Shown in pieces: positions 52,840 through 62,004 of a stretch of 64,000 bases of DNA. The notes under the pieces are model-generated. The model searched no databases. It was given only the letters and a program-made list of their open reading frames with translations, and was not told where the DNA came from. Location of the stretch: assembly GCF_008370045.1 (NCBI RefSeq), contig NZ_VOBN01000005.1:62001-126000 (forward strand), read 5' to 3'. The first letter of the stretch is position 1. Each line of letters opens with the position of its first letter. The translations under genes and the position numbers were made by a program. Source of the stretch: Pseudomonas sp. ANT_J12 (GTDB taxonomy: Bacteria; Pseudomonadota; Gammaproteobacteria; Pseudomonadales; Pseudomonadaceae).

Positions 52840-55752
52840 ATGCCGCTCGCCACGTTGATTCATCGCGCCAGTTTGCCCAGCCCGCAAGTGTCTGCGGAGC
52901 AAGCGTCAGCGCTGTTGCAGGCACATTACGGGTTGAGCGGGACATTGCAGGCCCTGGGCAGCCAGCAGGACCTGAACTACCGCGTCGACAGTGAACGCGG
53001 TCGTTTCGTCCTGAAAATCTGCCGGGGTGATTACTCGGCGCTGGAGCTGCAAGCCCAGCACGCAGGGCTCAAGCATTTGGCTGAGCACCCTGATGTGCAC
53101 GTGCCGCGCGTGATTGCCGCGAACAACGGTGCCGATCTGCTTTCTCTGGACATCGACGGGCAAGCGGTGCATGTGCGCCTGCTGGATTACATCGAAGGCC
53201 GGTCGCTGACTCACCTTGAGCACTTGCCGGGTTCGGTGGTCGCCGGTTTTGGTCGACTCTGTGGCGAAATGGATCTGGCGCTGGCGGCCTTTGACCATCC
53301 GGGGCTGGAGCGCACGCTGCAATGGGACGCCCGCCATGCCAATGCCTTGATCGCCCACCTGTTGCCAGTGATTCAGGATGATCGGCAGCGCGGGTTGATT
53401 GCCGCCGCCGCCGAACAGGCCGAACGACGCTTGCTGCCGTTAGTGGCGAAACTGCCGGTGCAGGCGATTCACATGGACATCACCGACGACAACGTGGTCT
53501 GGCAGCGGGATTCGCAACGGCAATGGCAATTGCAGGGTGTGATCGATTTCGGCGACTTGATCCGGACCTGGCGCATTACCGATCTGTCCGTGACCTGCGC
53601 GGCGCTGCTGCACCACGCCGATGGCGACCCGTTCTGCATCTTGCCGGCGGTGCAGGCCTATCACGCGGTCAATCCGCTGCAGCATGAAGAGTTACAGGCG
53701 TTGTGGCCGTTGATCGTGGCCCGCGCGGCGGTATTGGTGCTCAGCGGCGAGCAGCAGGTCAGCATCGATCCGGGCAATGAGTACAGTCGTGACAACCTGA
53801 CCCACGAATGGGAAATTTTCCGCGTCGCTACCTCGGTGCCGTTAGAACTGATGGAAGCGGCGATCCTGACCACCGTCGGCCACAGCTTGCCGAGTATCGG
53901 CAGCGAAGGTTTCGCACCGTTGCTGCCGAGCCTGGTCGGCCGTGAATTTGCCTTGATCGATTTGGGCGTACTCAGCCCGCATTTCGAGGCCGGTAACTGG
54001 GAGCAAGAAGGGATCGATCAGCGCCTGCTGACGGAAGCTGCTACGGCCCACGGCCTGGCGGCCAGCCGTTATGGCCAATATCGGTTGTCTCGTACCCGAC
54101 CGGACAGTGCCGACGAACCCGATACTTGCCCATTGCACGTCGAGTTATGCGTGCCACACGGCACGGCGGTTGAATCGCCGTTTGCCGGGGTGGTTCACCA
54201 GCCATCGGCGGGGGTGTTGCAACTCGACGGTCCGCAACTGAGCGTGCGCCTGTGGGGTGTGACCCCGTCGCTGCACAGTGGCGCGGCGCTGGTCAAAGGC
54301 CAGGTGCTGGGTTCGGTCAGCGGGCCGCTGAGGGTGCAGTTGTGCCGAGGCGCTGCGTTCGATGCGCCATTGTTTTGCACGCCGTCCCGCGCCTTGGCCT
54401 GGCAGGCGTTGTGCCCGTCACCCGCGGTGCTGCTCGGGCTGGCCTGTGACGCTGAGGAGGAACTTGATTCGAAGACGTTGCTGGCACGTCGCGAGGCCAG
54501 TTTCGCCCGCACCCAAAAACACTATTACGTCGACCCGCCACGCATCGAGCGCGGCTGGCGTAATCACCTGATCGACATGCAGGGCCGTTCCTACCTCGAC
54601 ATGCTCAACAACGTCGCGGTGCTCGGCCACGGTCATCCGCGCATGGCCGCCGTCGCCAGCCGCCAGTGGTCGCTGCTCAACACCAACTCGCGGTTCAATT
54701 ACGCGGCGGTGGCGCAATTCTCCGAACGCTTGTTGAAGTTGGCGCCGGATTCCATGGACCGCGTGTTTCTGGTCAACAGCGGTAGCGAAGCCAACGACCT
54801 GGCGATTCGTCTGGCGTGGGCGTATAGCGGCGGGCGCGACATGCTCAGCGTGCTTGAGGCGTATCACGGCTGGACGGTGGGCGCGGACGCGGTGTCGACC
54901 TCGATTGCCGACAACCCCAAGGCCTTGAGCAGCCGTCCCGACTGGGTGCATCCGGTGATTGCGCCGAACACCTATCGTGGCGAATTCCGTGGCCCGGACA
55001 GCGCGCCGGATTACGTGCGCAGCGTCGAACACAACCTGGCGAAAATCGCTGAACAGAAACGCCAGCTCGCCGGGTTCATCTGTGAACCGGTGTACGGCAA
55101 TGCCGGCGGCATCTCGCTGCCGCCTGGGTATTTGCAGCAGGTTTACGCAATGGTCCGCGCTCAGGGCGGCGTGTGTATCGCCGATGAAGTGCAGGTCGGT
55201 TATGGCCGCATGGGCCACTTTTTCTGGGGCTTCGAAGAGCAGGGCGTGGTGCCGGACATCATCACCATGGCCAAGGGCATGGGCAACGGCCAGCCGCTGG
55301 GCGCGGTGATCACCCGCCGGGAAATCGCCGAGGCGCTGGAAGCCGAGGGTTACTTCTTCTCCTCGGCCGGGGGCAGTCCGGTCAGTTGCCAGATCGGCAT
55401 GGCGGTGCTGGATGTCATGGAAGAAGAAAAGCTCTGGGACAACGCCCAGGTCGTCGGCGGTTACTTCAAGGAACGGCTGGAAGCGTTGATCGACATTCAT
55501 CCGTTGGTGGGTGCGGTACATGGTTCCGGTTTCTATCTAGGGGTCGAGCTGATCCGCAACCGCGACACCCTGGAACCGGCGACCGAAGAAACCACGGCGC
55601 TGTGTGACCGCTTGCGTGAGCTGGGGATTTTCATGCAGCCGACGGGGGATTTTCTGAACGTGCTCAAGATTAAGCCGCCGATGGTGACTTCGCGCCGGAG
55701 TGTGGATTTCTTTGTCGACATGCTTTCGAAGGTGTTGGGGGAAGGGTTGTAG
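52840..55752 (+). CDS. fusion of APH-type kinase, degenerate M23 domain and class III aminotransferase-fold phospho-lyase
   Basis: A 970-residue cytosolic protein of three parts. Residues about 1-340 are an aminoglycoside phosphotransferase-type kinase: the catalytic loop HMDITDDNVVW starts at His211 and DFGD at 236. Residues about 400-540 resemble an M23 peptidase (PFAGVVHQPSAGVLQL, KGQVLGS), but the HxH metal end is replaced by PLRVQL, so it is probably inactive. Residues about 545-970 are a class III PLP domain with DEVQVGYGRMG (Asp782) and PLP Lys812 in TMAKGMGNG. In animals the pair of hydroxylysine kinase and 5-phosphohydroxylysine phospho-lyase has the same two families, and ethanolamine-phosphate phospho-lyase is a close relative. 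The protein may therefore phosphorylate and then eliminate phosphate from a hydroxyamine. Confidence 0.82.
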   Translation: MPLATLIHRASLPSPQVSAEQASALLQAHYGLSGTLQALGSQQDLNYRVDSERGRFVLKICRGDYSALELQAQHAGLKHLAEHPDVHVPRVIAANNGADLLSLDIDGQAVHVRLLDYIEGRSLTHLEHLPGSVVAGFGRLCGEMDLALAAFDHPGLERTLQWDARHANALIAHLLPVIQDDRQRGLIAAAAEQAERRLLPLVAKLPVQAIHMDITDDNVVWQRDSQRQWQLQGVIDFGDLIRTWRITDLSVTCAALLHHADGDPFCILPAVQAYHAVNPLQHEELQALWPLIVARAAVLVLSGEQQVSIDPGNEYSRDNLTHEWEIFRVATSVPLELMEAAILTTVGHSLPSIGSEGFAPLLPSLVGREFALIDLGVLSPHFEAGNWEQEGIDQRLLTEAATAHGLAASRYGQYRLSRTRPDSADEPDTCPLHVELCVPHGTAVESPFAGVVHQPSAGVLQLDGPQLSVRLWGVTPSLHSGAALVKGQVLGSVSGPLRVQLCRGAAFDAPLFCTPSRALAWQALCPSPAVLLGLACDAEEELDSKTLLARREASFARTQKHYYVDPPRIERGWRNHLIDMQGRSYLDMLNNVAVLGHGHPRMAAVASRQWSLLNTNSRFNYAAVAQFSERLLKLAPDSMDRVFLVNSGSEANDLAIRLAWAYSGGRDMLSVLEAYHGWTVGADAVSTSIADNPKALSSRPDWVHPVIAPNTYRGEFRGPDSAPDYVRSVEHNLAKIAEQKRQLAGFICEPVYGNAGGISLPPGYLQQVYAMVRAQGGVCIADEVQVGYGRMGHFFWGFEEQGVVPDIITMAKGMGNGQPLGAVITRREIAEALEAEGYFFSSAGGSPVSCQIGMAVLDVMEEEKLWDNAQVVGGYFKERLEALIDIHPLVGAVHGSGFYLGVELIRNRDTLEPATEETTALCDRLRELGIFMQPTGDFLNVLKIKPPMVTSRRSVDFFVDMLSKVLGEGL

Positions 55753-55763
55753 GATTTGAGACC

Positions 55764-55840
55764 GCCTTCGCGGGCAAGCCTCGCTCCTACAGGTCGGTGG
55801 CGTTTACAAACCTGTAGGAGCGAGGCTTGCCCGCGAAGGC
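55764..55840. repeat. REP pair (CGGGCAAGCCTCGCTCCTAC type)
   Basis: Inverted cores with a spacer of about 20 bases just after the fusion gene. It separates that gene from the aguBA promoter. Confidence 0.88.
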
Positions 55841-55871
55841 GTCCTCAAAACCGACGCTAAATATCGATTCT

Positions 55872-55941
55872 TATCGGCTTTTGATGGGTCTATTTAGACG
55901 AAAGGCGTTCAAGTAACTTTTAAAGCCGATATTTATCGGCT
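55872..55941. promoter_or_regulatory. paired operator-like sites before aguBA
   Basis: A perfect dyad AGCCGATA-TT-TATCGGCT lies at 55924-55941. A second copy of its right arm, TATCGGCT, lies at 55872-55879 with a partial left arm (ATATCGATTCT). The arms are 62 bases apart, near six helical turns, so a dimeric repressor could bind both on one face. P. aeruginosa controls aguBA by the TetR-type AguR; aguR is not in the window. Confidence 0.55.
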
Positions 55942-55988
55942 ATAAAGTCGCCATTGCCTACCTATAAAAAAGACCCAGGAGATGATTC

Positions 55989-56867
55989 ATGAGCCGTATC
56001 GTTACCGTCGCCGCTACCCAGATGGCTTGTTCCTGGGACCTTGAAGCCAACATCGAGACCGCCGAGAAGCTGGTCCGCGAGGCCGCGGCCAAAGGTGCGC
56101 AGATCATCCTGATCCAGGAATTGTTCGAGGCGCCGTACTTCTGCCAGAAGCCGAACCCGGATTACCTGCAACTGGCCACGACCGTTGAAGACAACGTCGC
56201 GATCAAGCATTTCCAGAAAGTCGCCCAGGAACTGCAAGTGGTGCTGCCGATCAGCTTCTACGAACTGGCCGGCCGCGCCCGCTTCAACAGCATCGCGATC
56301 ATCGATGCCGACGGTTCCAACCTCGGGATTTATCGTAAAAGCCACATCCCGGACGGCCCGGGCTACCACGAAAAGTACTACTTCAACCCGGGCGATACCG
56401 GCTTCAAGGTCTGGAACACCCGTTACGCGAAAATCGGCGTCGGCATCTGCTGGGACCAGTGGTTCCCGGAGTGCGCCCGCAGCATGGCGTTGCTCGGCGC
56501 GGAAATCCTGTTCTATCCGACCGCCATCGGCAGCGAACCCCATGACAAGACCATTTCGTCCCGCGATCATTGGCAGCGTGTGCAGCAGGGCCATGCCGGC
56601 GCCAACCTGATGCCGCTGATTGCCAGTAACCGCATCGGTAATGAGGAGCAGGACGGCTACGACATCACCTTCTACGGCTCGTCGTTTATCGCCAACCAGT
56701 TCGGCGAGAAAGTGCAGGAACTCGATAAAACCGAAGAGGGCGTGCTGGTCCACAGCTTCGACCTCGACGAACTGGAGCACACCCGCAGTGCCTGGGGCTC
56801 GTTCCGTGATCGTCGTCCGAACCTATACAATGCGCTCAAAACCCTCGACGGTTCCCTGGAGTCCTGA
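55989..56867 (+). CDS. aguB: N-carbamoylputrescine amidase
   Basis: A 292-residue nitrilase-fold amidase that turns N-carbamoylputrescine into putrescine, CO2 and ammonia. The catalytic triad is visible: Glu in [12 protein letters not shown], Lys in [18 protein letters not shown] and Cys154 in [17 protein letters not shown] precedes the ATG. aguA follows five bases later, so the two are an operon. Confidence 0.95.
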   Translation: MSRIVTVAATQMACSWDLEANIETAEKLVREAAAKGAQIILIQELFEAPYFCQKPNPDYLQLATTVEDNVAIKHFQKVAQELQVVLPISFYELAGRARFNSIAIIDADGSNLGIYRKSHIPDGPGYHEKYYFNPGDTGFKVWNTRYAKIGVGICWDQWFPECARSMALLGAEILFYPTAIGSEPHDKTISSRDHWQRVQQGHAGANLMPLIASNRIGNEEQDGYDITFYGSSFIANQFGEKVQELDKTEEGVLVHSFDLDELEHTRSAWGSFRDRRPNLYNALKTLDGSLES

Positions 56868-56872
56868 TCCCA

Positions 56873-57979
56873 ATGACCACTTTAAACAGCACCCCGCGCG
56901 CCGATGGCTTCTACATGCCCGCCGAGTGGGCGCCGCAAACCCAGACCTGGATGATCTGGCCCGAGCGCCCGGACAACTGGCGCCTGGGCGGCAAACCGGC
57001 GCAAGCCGCGCATGTTGCGGTGGCCAAGGCCATCGCGCGTTTTGAACCGGTGACCGTTGGTGTTTCTGCCGGCCAGTACGAAAACGCCCGCGCCCGTCTC
57101 GACGTGCCGAATATCCGCGTGGTCGAGATGTCCAGCGACGACGCCTGGGTTCGCGACACCGGCCCGACCTTCGTGATCAATCACAGCGGCGAAGTCCGTG
57201 GCGTGAACTGGGACTTCAACTCCTGGGGCGGTTTTGACGGCGGTCTGTACTCGCCGTGGAACCGTGATTCCCAGGTTGGCGGCAAGATCCTCGAGATCGA
57301 GCGCAGCCAACGCTACCGCACCGAGGGCTTCGTGCTTGAAGGCGGGTCGATTCACGTCGATGGCGAAGGCACCCTGATCACCACCGAAGAATGCCTGCTC
57401 AACCGCAATCGCAATCCGCACCTGAACCGTGCCGACATCGAAGCGGTGCTCAGCGCGAATCTGGCTGTGGATAAGATCATCTGGCTGCCGGACGGTCTGT
57501 TCAACGACGAAACCGACGGCCATGTGGATAACTTCTGCTGCTACGTGCGTCCGGGCGAAGTACTGCTGGCCTGGACCGATGACCCGCAGGACCCGAACTA
57601 CCCGCGCTGCCAGGCGGCCATGAAGGTGCTGGAAAGCAGCACCGACGCCAAGGGTCGCCCGTTCACGGTGCACAAGATGCCGATTCCGGGGCCGCTGTAT
57701 GCCACCGAGGAAGAGTGCGCCGGTGTCGATCCCGTGGACGGCACCCAGGAGCGCAATCCTACCGTTCGCCTGGCGGGTTCCTACGTGAACTTCCTGATCG
57801 TCAACGGCGGCATTATTGCGCCGAGCTTCGACGATCCGCTGGACGGCCCGGCCAAGGAGATTTTGCAGAGCCTGTTCCCGCAGCACGAAGTGGTGATGGT
57901 GCCTGGCCGCGAATTGTTACTGGGAGGCGGTAACATCCACTGCCTTACCCAACAACAGCCCGCGCCGCACAACGAGTGA
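56873..57979 (+). CDS. aguA: agmatine deiminase
   Basis: A 368-residue guanidine-modifying enzyme that turns agmatine into N-carbamoylputrescine and ammonia. Marks are [49 protein letters not shown] and the catalytic Cys357 in [15 protein letters not shown], the same position as in P. aeruginosa. With AguB it forms the agmatine route to putrescine. Confidence 0.95.
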   Translation: MTTLNSTPRADGFYMPAEWAPQTQTWMIWPERPDNWRLGGKPAQAAHVAVAKAIARFEPVTVGVSAGQYENARARLDVPNIRVVEMSSDDAWVRDTGPTFVINHSGEVRGVNWDFNSWGGFDGGLYSPWNRDSQVGGKILEIERSQRYRTEGFVLEGGSIHVDGEGTLITTEECLLNRNRNPHLNRADIEAVLSANLAVDKIIWLPDGLFNDETDGHVDNFCCYVRPGEVLLAWTDDPQDPNYPRCQAAMKVLESSTDAKGRPFTVHKMPIPGPLYATEEECAGVDPVDGTQERNPTVRLAGSYVNFLIVNGGIIAPSFDDPLDGPAKEILQSLFPQHEVVMVPGRELLLGGGNIHCLTQQQPAPHNE

Positions 57980-58048
57980 GTGCCGTTGTAACAGCCTGAG
58001 TTGATTGCAAAATCAGTCTCGCAAACGTTTTCCCGTTTCGCCTTACAG

Positions 58049-58083
58049 AAAGCCCGCAGCCCGTCAGGACCGCGGGCTTTTTT
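58049..58083 (+). terminator. Rho-independent terminator of aguBA
   Basis: AAAGCCCGC and GCGGGCTTT form a stem around a 14-base loop, followed by T-rich sequence. It lies 70 bases after aguA. Confidence 0.85.
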
Positions 58084-58223
58084 GTATCCGCTCATCGACA
58101 GGTCCGAAACATTGGCACAGCTCTTGTATCTGTCATGGGGCAAAACAGGGAGGGGAGAACGGCGACGTTCTGTCATAAACCTTGGATAAGTTAGCCGCTC
58201 ACAAACCGGGAGAGAGCGCTGAA

Positions 58224-58436
58224 ATGAACGCCGAAGTGAATGTGGTGAGCGAGCGGACATTGCATCCCCTGGCAGTCAATAGCGAATCGCTACAGATCCT
58301 TGCGCACTGGTTGAAGTCCAATGGAACGCGTCAGATCAGGGAACCTGATCCGCGCCGGATGATGATCGAGCGCTACCCCGCTGGTTTATTCAGCGAAGCG
58401 GAGCTGGAAGCGTTGTGGGATGTGATGGAAGGATAA
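58224..58436 (+). CDS. small hypothetical protein
   Basis: A 70-residue soluble protein (MNAEVNVVSERTLHPLAVNS, ending FSEAELEALWDVMEG) with its own terminator behind it. No signal or membrane segment is seen. The start is ATG 58224 with GGGAGAGAGC upstream; an earlier in-frame ATG at 58182 lacks a site. I recognise no function. Confidence 0.7.
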   Translation: MNAEVNVVSERTLHPLAVNSESLQILAHWLKSNGTRQIREPDPRRMMIERYPAGLFSEAELEALWDVMEG

Positions 58437-58457
58437 GAAGAACAACAACGGATTGAT

Positions 58458-58490
58458 AAAAGCGCTGCCGGGAAGGCGGCGCTTTTTTTT
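58458..58490 (+). terminator. Rho-independent terminator
   Basis: AGCGCTGCC and GGCGGCGCT (one G-T pair) form a stem with a five-base loop, followed by eight T. It ends the small hypothetical gene. Confidence 0.88.
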
Positions 58491-58497
58491 GGGCGCT

Positions 58498-58605
58498 GAT
58501 CGTTCCCACGCTCTGCGTGGGAATGCCTCAACGGACGCTCCGCGTTCGGCTTTTGGGACGCAGAGCGTCCCGGGCTGCATTCCTTTGCTGCGCGTGGGAA
58601 CGATC
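58498..58605. repeat. REPIN (GATCGTTCCC type), partly diverged
   Basis: The left half is standard; in the right half the core is changed to TCCTTTGCTGCGCGTGGGAA, so the outer stem is imperfect. Confidence 0.82.
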
Positions 58606-58614
58606 ATCAAATAG

Positions 58615-58707
58615 CTGTAGGAGCGAGGCTTGCCCGCGAAGGCGTCAGAACATCCAACTTATTCGTCGGCTGTTATACCGTCTTCGCGGGCAAGCCTCGC
58701 TTCTACA
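58615..58707. repeat. REP pair (CGGGCAAGCCTCGCTCCTAC type)
   Basis: Inverted cores with a spacer of about 40 bases, ending 11 bases from the receptor stop codon. With the REPIN next to it, the gap between the convergent small gene and the receptor is almost all repeat. Confidence 0.87.
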
Positions 58708-58717
58708 TTGATGGTGT

Positions 58718-60811
58718 TTAGAAACTGTAGGTCCCGGTCACGACCAGGCTACGCGGCTCGCCCGGCTGAATCTGATACTGGCTGGTGGACGACGCGTAAT
58801 AGGTCTTGTCGCTGATGTTGTTCAACGCCGCGCGCAAGTCCCAATCCTTCTGCCGGAACCCGGCCAGGGCATCCCAACGCCCATAACCCGGCAGGACCGT
58901 GGTGTTGAGGTTGTCGGCGTAACGCTCGCCGACCAGGGTCAGACCGGTTTCGGCGTACCAGCCCATTTCAGGTTTCCAGGTCAGGAACAGGCTGCCGTTG
59001 TGCTTGGCCACGTTGCTGATGCGTTTGCCTTCAAAGCCATTGTTGTCTTTGACGACGGTAGCGTCCTGCACGCCGACGCCACCGCGCACGTACCAGTTGC
59101 CGCCGAGCTTGCCGGTGCCGGTCAACTCGATACCACGGGAGCGTTGCTCGCCGGTGAGCAGGGTAACGGTCGGGTTGAGCGGATCACTGGTGCGGCGGTT
59201 GTAGAGTTCCAATTCGTAGATCGCCAGGGTGGTGCTCAGGCGATCGTCGAGCCAGTCGCTTTTCACCCCGATTTCCTTCTGCTTGGTCAGCTCCGGGCTC
59301 AGGTCGTTGCTGTTACCCGCCACGCCAGGCGTGATGCCGATCAAGCCACCGCCGACCGGCGAGAAGGTCTTGGTCCAGGAGGCGTAGAAGGAATGATTCT
59401 GCAGCGGCGTCCAGACGATGCCGACACGGGGGCTGGTGCTGTGGCTGTCACGGTCTTCGGAAAGGTTGCGCAGCTTGTTGGTCGATTCGATATCAAAGGT
59501 GTCGTAGCGCAAACCGGCGAGCAGTTGCCATTGATCGTTCAGGCGCAGTTGATCCTGCACGTACACCGCACGGCTTTCGACTTCGGTGTGGTTGTCGCTG
59601 GACACCTGCATACGCCCGGTGTGGCGCAGATCGCGGTTCGGGTTGTACAGGTCCAGCGCCGGCACCGGCGAACTGCCCGGCCCTGAGGTTGCGGCGTTGG
59701 ACAGCTTCGGATCGCGACGCTGGCTGCCGATCTCGATGCCGGTCAGCAGGCGGTGCTCCAGGCCGAAGGTATCGAAACCACCTTCCAGCTCGACGTTGTT
59801 GTAAACGTTGCGGGTGGTCAGGTCCTGTTGCCAGTGCTGGCGGGTGACTTTTTGGGTCGCCGGGGTGTAACCCATGAGGTAGGTGTTATCGAAATCGCTG
59901 TCGAGCTTGAACACACCGAGGGTGTGGCGCAGCTGCCAGTTGTCGCTGAGTTCATAGCTGAGTTTGGAGCGTAGGGATTGTGACTTGTCGTCGATGAAGT
60001 CGTGATCGTTGCCGTAGGTCGTATCCCGTCCTACATCCGCCGGGCGTCCATTTACCCCGGGGATACCGCGATCCGGCGTACGGTTGTAGCGGCTGTATTC
60101 GTACTGCACCAGCCAGTTCAGGTCCGGCGTCAGCTGCCAGCTCATGGACGGCGCGAACAGTTGGCGGTTGCCGCTGACGCCATCGCGGAAGCTGTTCTGA
60201 TCCATGTTGCCCATGTTCAAACGCAGGCTGATGTTCTCGCTCGGGTCGGTGCTCAGGTCCGCATAAAGACTGCGCAAATCATCGCTGCCGCCTTGGGCTT
60301 CGATGGTCGAGCGGCGGCCGAACTCGGGTAGCTTGCTGACCCGATTGACGATCCCGCCCTGGCTGCCACGGCCATACAACACGGCGGCCGGGCCTTTGAG
60401 CACTTCGATGCGTTCGATGTTGTGCAAGTCGCGCACGTACTGGCTGTCGTCACGGATGCCGTCGAGATAGAAGTCGTTGCTGGCGTCGAAACCGCGGATG
60501 CGCAGGCTGTCGAAACGCGTGTCGGCGCCGCTGCTGACGTTGGGGATGCCACTTAACGCAGTGCCCAGGTCGTTGGTGCCGTAGTCCGAAATGTTGGCGG
60601 TTTTAACCGAGTCGATGGCTTGCGGCACATAGCGCACCGGGGTTGCCGTGCGGGTAGCGGTGCTGGTTTCCTTGACGCGCGGGTCGTCCGCTTCGGATTC
60701 GGCGCTGATGGAGGTTTCGGGTAATACGGTGGTCGCGGCGCCGACGAAACCGGCAGACAACAAAGCAGAAAGGCCAAGGGTGACGGGCGTGAAGCGGAAC
60801 GGGGCAGGCAT
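58718..60811 (-). CDS. TonB-dependent siderophore receptor
   Basis: A 697-residue outer membrane receptor. A signal peptide of about 25 residues ends near FVGA-ATTV. The plug follows at once (VPQAIDSVKTANISDYGTND, RIRGFDASNDFYLDGIRDDS, VLKGPAAVLYGRGSQGGIVN), so there is no N-terminal signalling domain of the FpvA type. The last strand ends with aromatic YSF. It imports a ferric siderophore, probably of the catecholate or hydroxamate kind (Fiu/FhuA-like), with energy from TonB. A Fur-box-like site lies just upstream. Confidence 0.88.
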   Translation of the reverse strand: MPAPFRFTPVTLGLSALLSAGFVGAATTVLPETSISAESEADDPRVKETSTATRTATPVRYVPQAIDSVKTANISDYGTNDLGTALSGIPNVSSGADTRFDSLRIRGFDASNDFYLDGIRDDSQYVRDLHNIERIEVLKGPAAVLYGRGSQGGIVNRVSKLPEFGRRSTIEAQGGSDDLRSLYADLSTDPSENISLRLNMGNMDQNSFRDGVSGNRQLFAPSMSWQLTPDLNWLVQYEYSRYNRTPDRGIPGVNGRPADVGRDTTYGNDHDFIDDKSQSLRSKLSYELSDNWQLRHTLGVFKLDSDFDNTYLMGYTPATQKVTRQHWQQDLTTRNVYNNVELEGGFDTFGLEHRLLTGIEIGSQRRDPKLSNAATSGPGSSPVPALDLYNPNRDLRHTGRMQVSSDNHTEVESRAVYVQDQLRLNDQWQLLAGLRYDTFDIESTNKLRNLSEDRDSHSTSPRVGIVWTPLQNHSFYASWTKTFSPVGGGLIGITPGVAGNSNDLSPELTKQKEIGVKSDWLDDRLSTTLAIYELELYNRRTSDPLNPTVTLLTGEQRSRGIELTGTGKLGGNWYVRGGVGVQDATVVKDNNGFEGKRISNVAKHNGSLFLTWKPEMGWYAETGLTLVGERYADNLNTTVLPGYGRWDALAGFRQKDWDLRAALNNISDKTYYASSTSQYQIQPGEPRSLVVTGTYSF

Positions 60812-60854
60812 CTGAAGCGCATCCGGAAGGGTGGAAGAATTCGAGGGTGCGAAT

Positions 60855-60873
60855 GGTAATGCTTGCTATTTAC
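60855..60873. promoter_or_regulatory. candidate Fur box before the siderophore receptor
   Basis: GGTAATGCTTGCTATTTAC matches the classical 19-base Fur site (GATAATGATAATCATTATC) at 11 of 18 informative positions and lies 44-62 bases before the receptor ATG. Iron control of such receptors is usual; binding here is inferred. Confidence 0.5.
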
Positions 60874-61055
60874 TTTCGTTAACTATTCCTAAAGGGTTCC
60901 CTTGAATGATTGTTTCAACTTGTGTCGAGGGTGATACCCAGCGCATTCGCCCGATTCCCGAAACAGTCTGAAAGCCATTCCAGCGTTTTTCCGCAACGGT
61001 CTGAGGACTAGTCTGCCGGCATCGATTTTTCCTACCTTTTTGCCGGAGCCTTCCT

Positions 61056-61727
61056 ATGACTCTTCACTACATTTACGACCCGTTGTGCGGCTGGTGCTAC
61101 GGCGCCAAACCCCTGGTGCAAGCCGCACAAGCCGTGTTGCCCGTGATCGCCCACGGCGGCGGCATGATGACCGGTGCCAATCGCCAGACCGTTTCACCAC
61201 AGCTGCGCAACTACGTGATGCCCCACGACCGGCGCATCGCCGAATTCACCGGTCAGCCGTTTGGTGAGGCGTATTTCGAAGGTTTGCTGCGCGACGAAAC
61301 AGCGGTGTTCGATTCCGCGCCGCCGATTGCCGCTGTGTTGGCCGCCGAGCACATGGCCGGTCGTGGATTGGAGTTGCTGGGCCGTTTGCAGACGGCTCAC
61401 TACCAGGAAGGACGCCGCATCGCTGACGAAGCGGTCCTGTTTGAGCTGGCGAACGCCATCGGGCTCGATCCACAGGCTTTCCAAAGCGCTTTCCACGAGG
61501 CCGACACTGAGCGGCATATCAAGGAAAGCCGCGCATTGCTGGCCAATGTCGGCGGCCAAGGCTTCCCGACTTTCGCCCTGGAACACAACGGCCAATTCAC
61601 CTTGATCGACATCGGCCCGTGGCTCGGCAAACCGGAAGCCTTCGCGGCGTGGCTGCGTCAATCGCTGCCCGCCCAAGCCCCGGCGTCCGGGTTTCAAGCC
61701 TGCGGCCTCGACGGCTGCATCCACTGA
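61056..61727 (+). CDS. DsbA-family thioredoxin-fold oxidoreductase
   Basis: A 223-residue protein with a CGWC active site at residues 11-14 (YDPLCGWCYGAKPLV) and GGQGFPTFALEHNG holding the cis-proline. No signal peptide is present, so it is cytosolic, like the FrnE-type DsbA relatives. The short tail CGLDGCIH has two more cysteines near the end. The target is unknown. Confidence 0.82.
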   Translation: MTLHYIYDPLCGWCYGAKPLVQAAQAVLPVIAHGGGMMTGANRQTVSPQLRNYVMPHDRRIAEFTGQPFGEAYFEGLLRDETAVFDSAPPIAAVLAAEHMAGRGLELLGRLQTAHYQEGRRIADEAVLFELANAIGLDPQAFQSAFHEADTERHIKESRALLANVGGQGFPTFALEHNGQFTLIDIGPWLGKPEAFAAWLRQSLPAQAPASGFQACGLDGCIH

Positions 61728-61882
61728 ATTCCCGTGAAACTTTGCAACTGGCGCTCGCCTATCAGAGATTCTTAGACGATTTTTGCCTATTCTCAGACGA
61801 TTCATGAAATTGACACACGGTGAAGGGCGCGGATAGGATCCACGCCAACGCCTGTGGCTAACCGCCATGACTCACAAAACAA

Positions 61883-61925
61883 TAAAAAGGCCCGCCGCGA
61901 TTTTTCGTGGGCGGGCCTTTTTGTT
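61883..61925. terminator. bidirectional Rho-independent terminator
   Basis: AAAAAGGCCCGCC and GGCGGGCCTTTTT form a perfect stem around a loop of about 15 bases. It ends the DsbA-like gene and insulates the OprD gene. Confidence 0.88.
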
Positions 61926-62004
61926 TCGGGGTGAAAAAAGAGCGCAATAGCGCCATTTCAGCCGTTCGGCACAGCGCGTATCAACCCGTAATAAGGAAAA
62001 CAAA

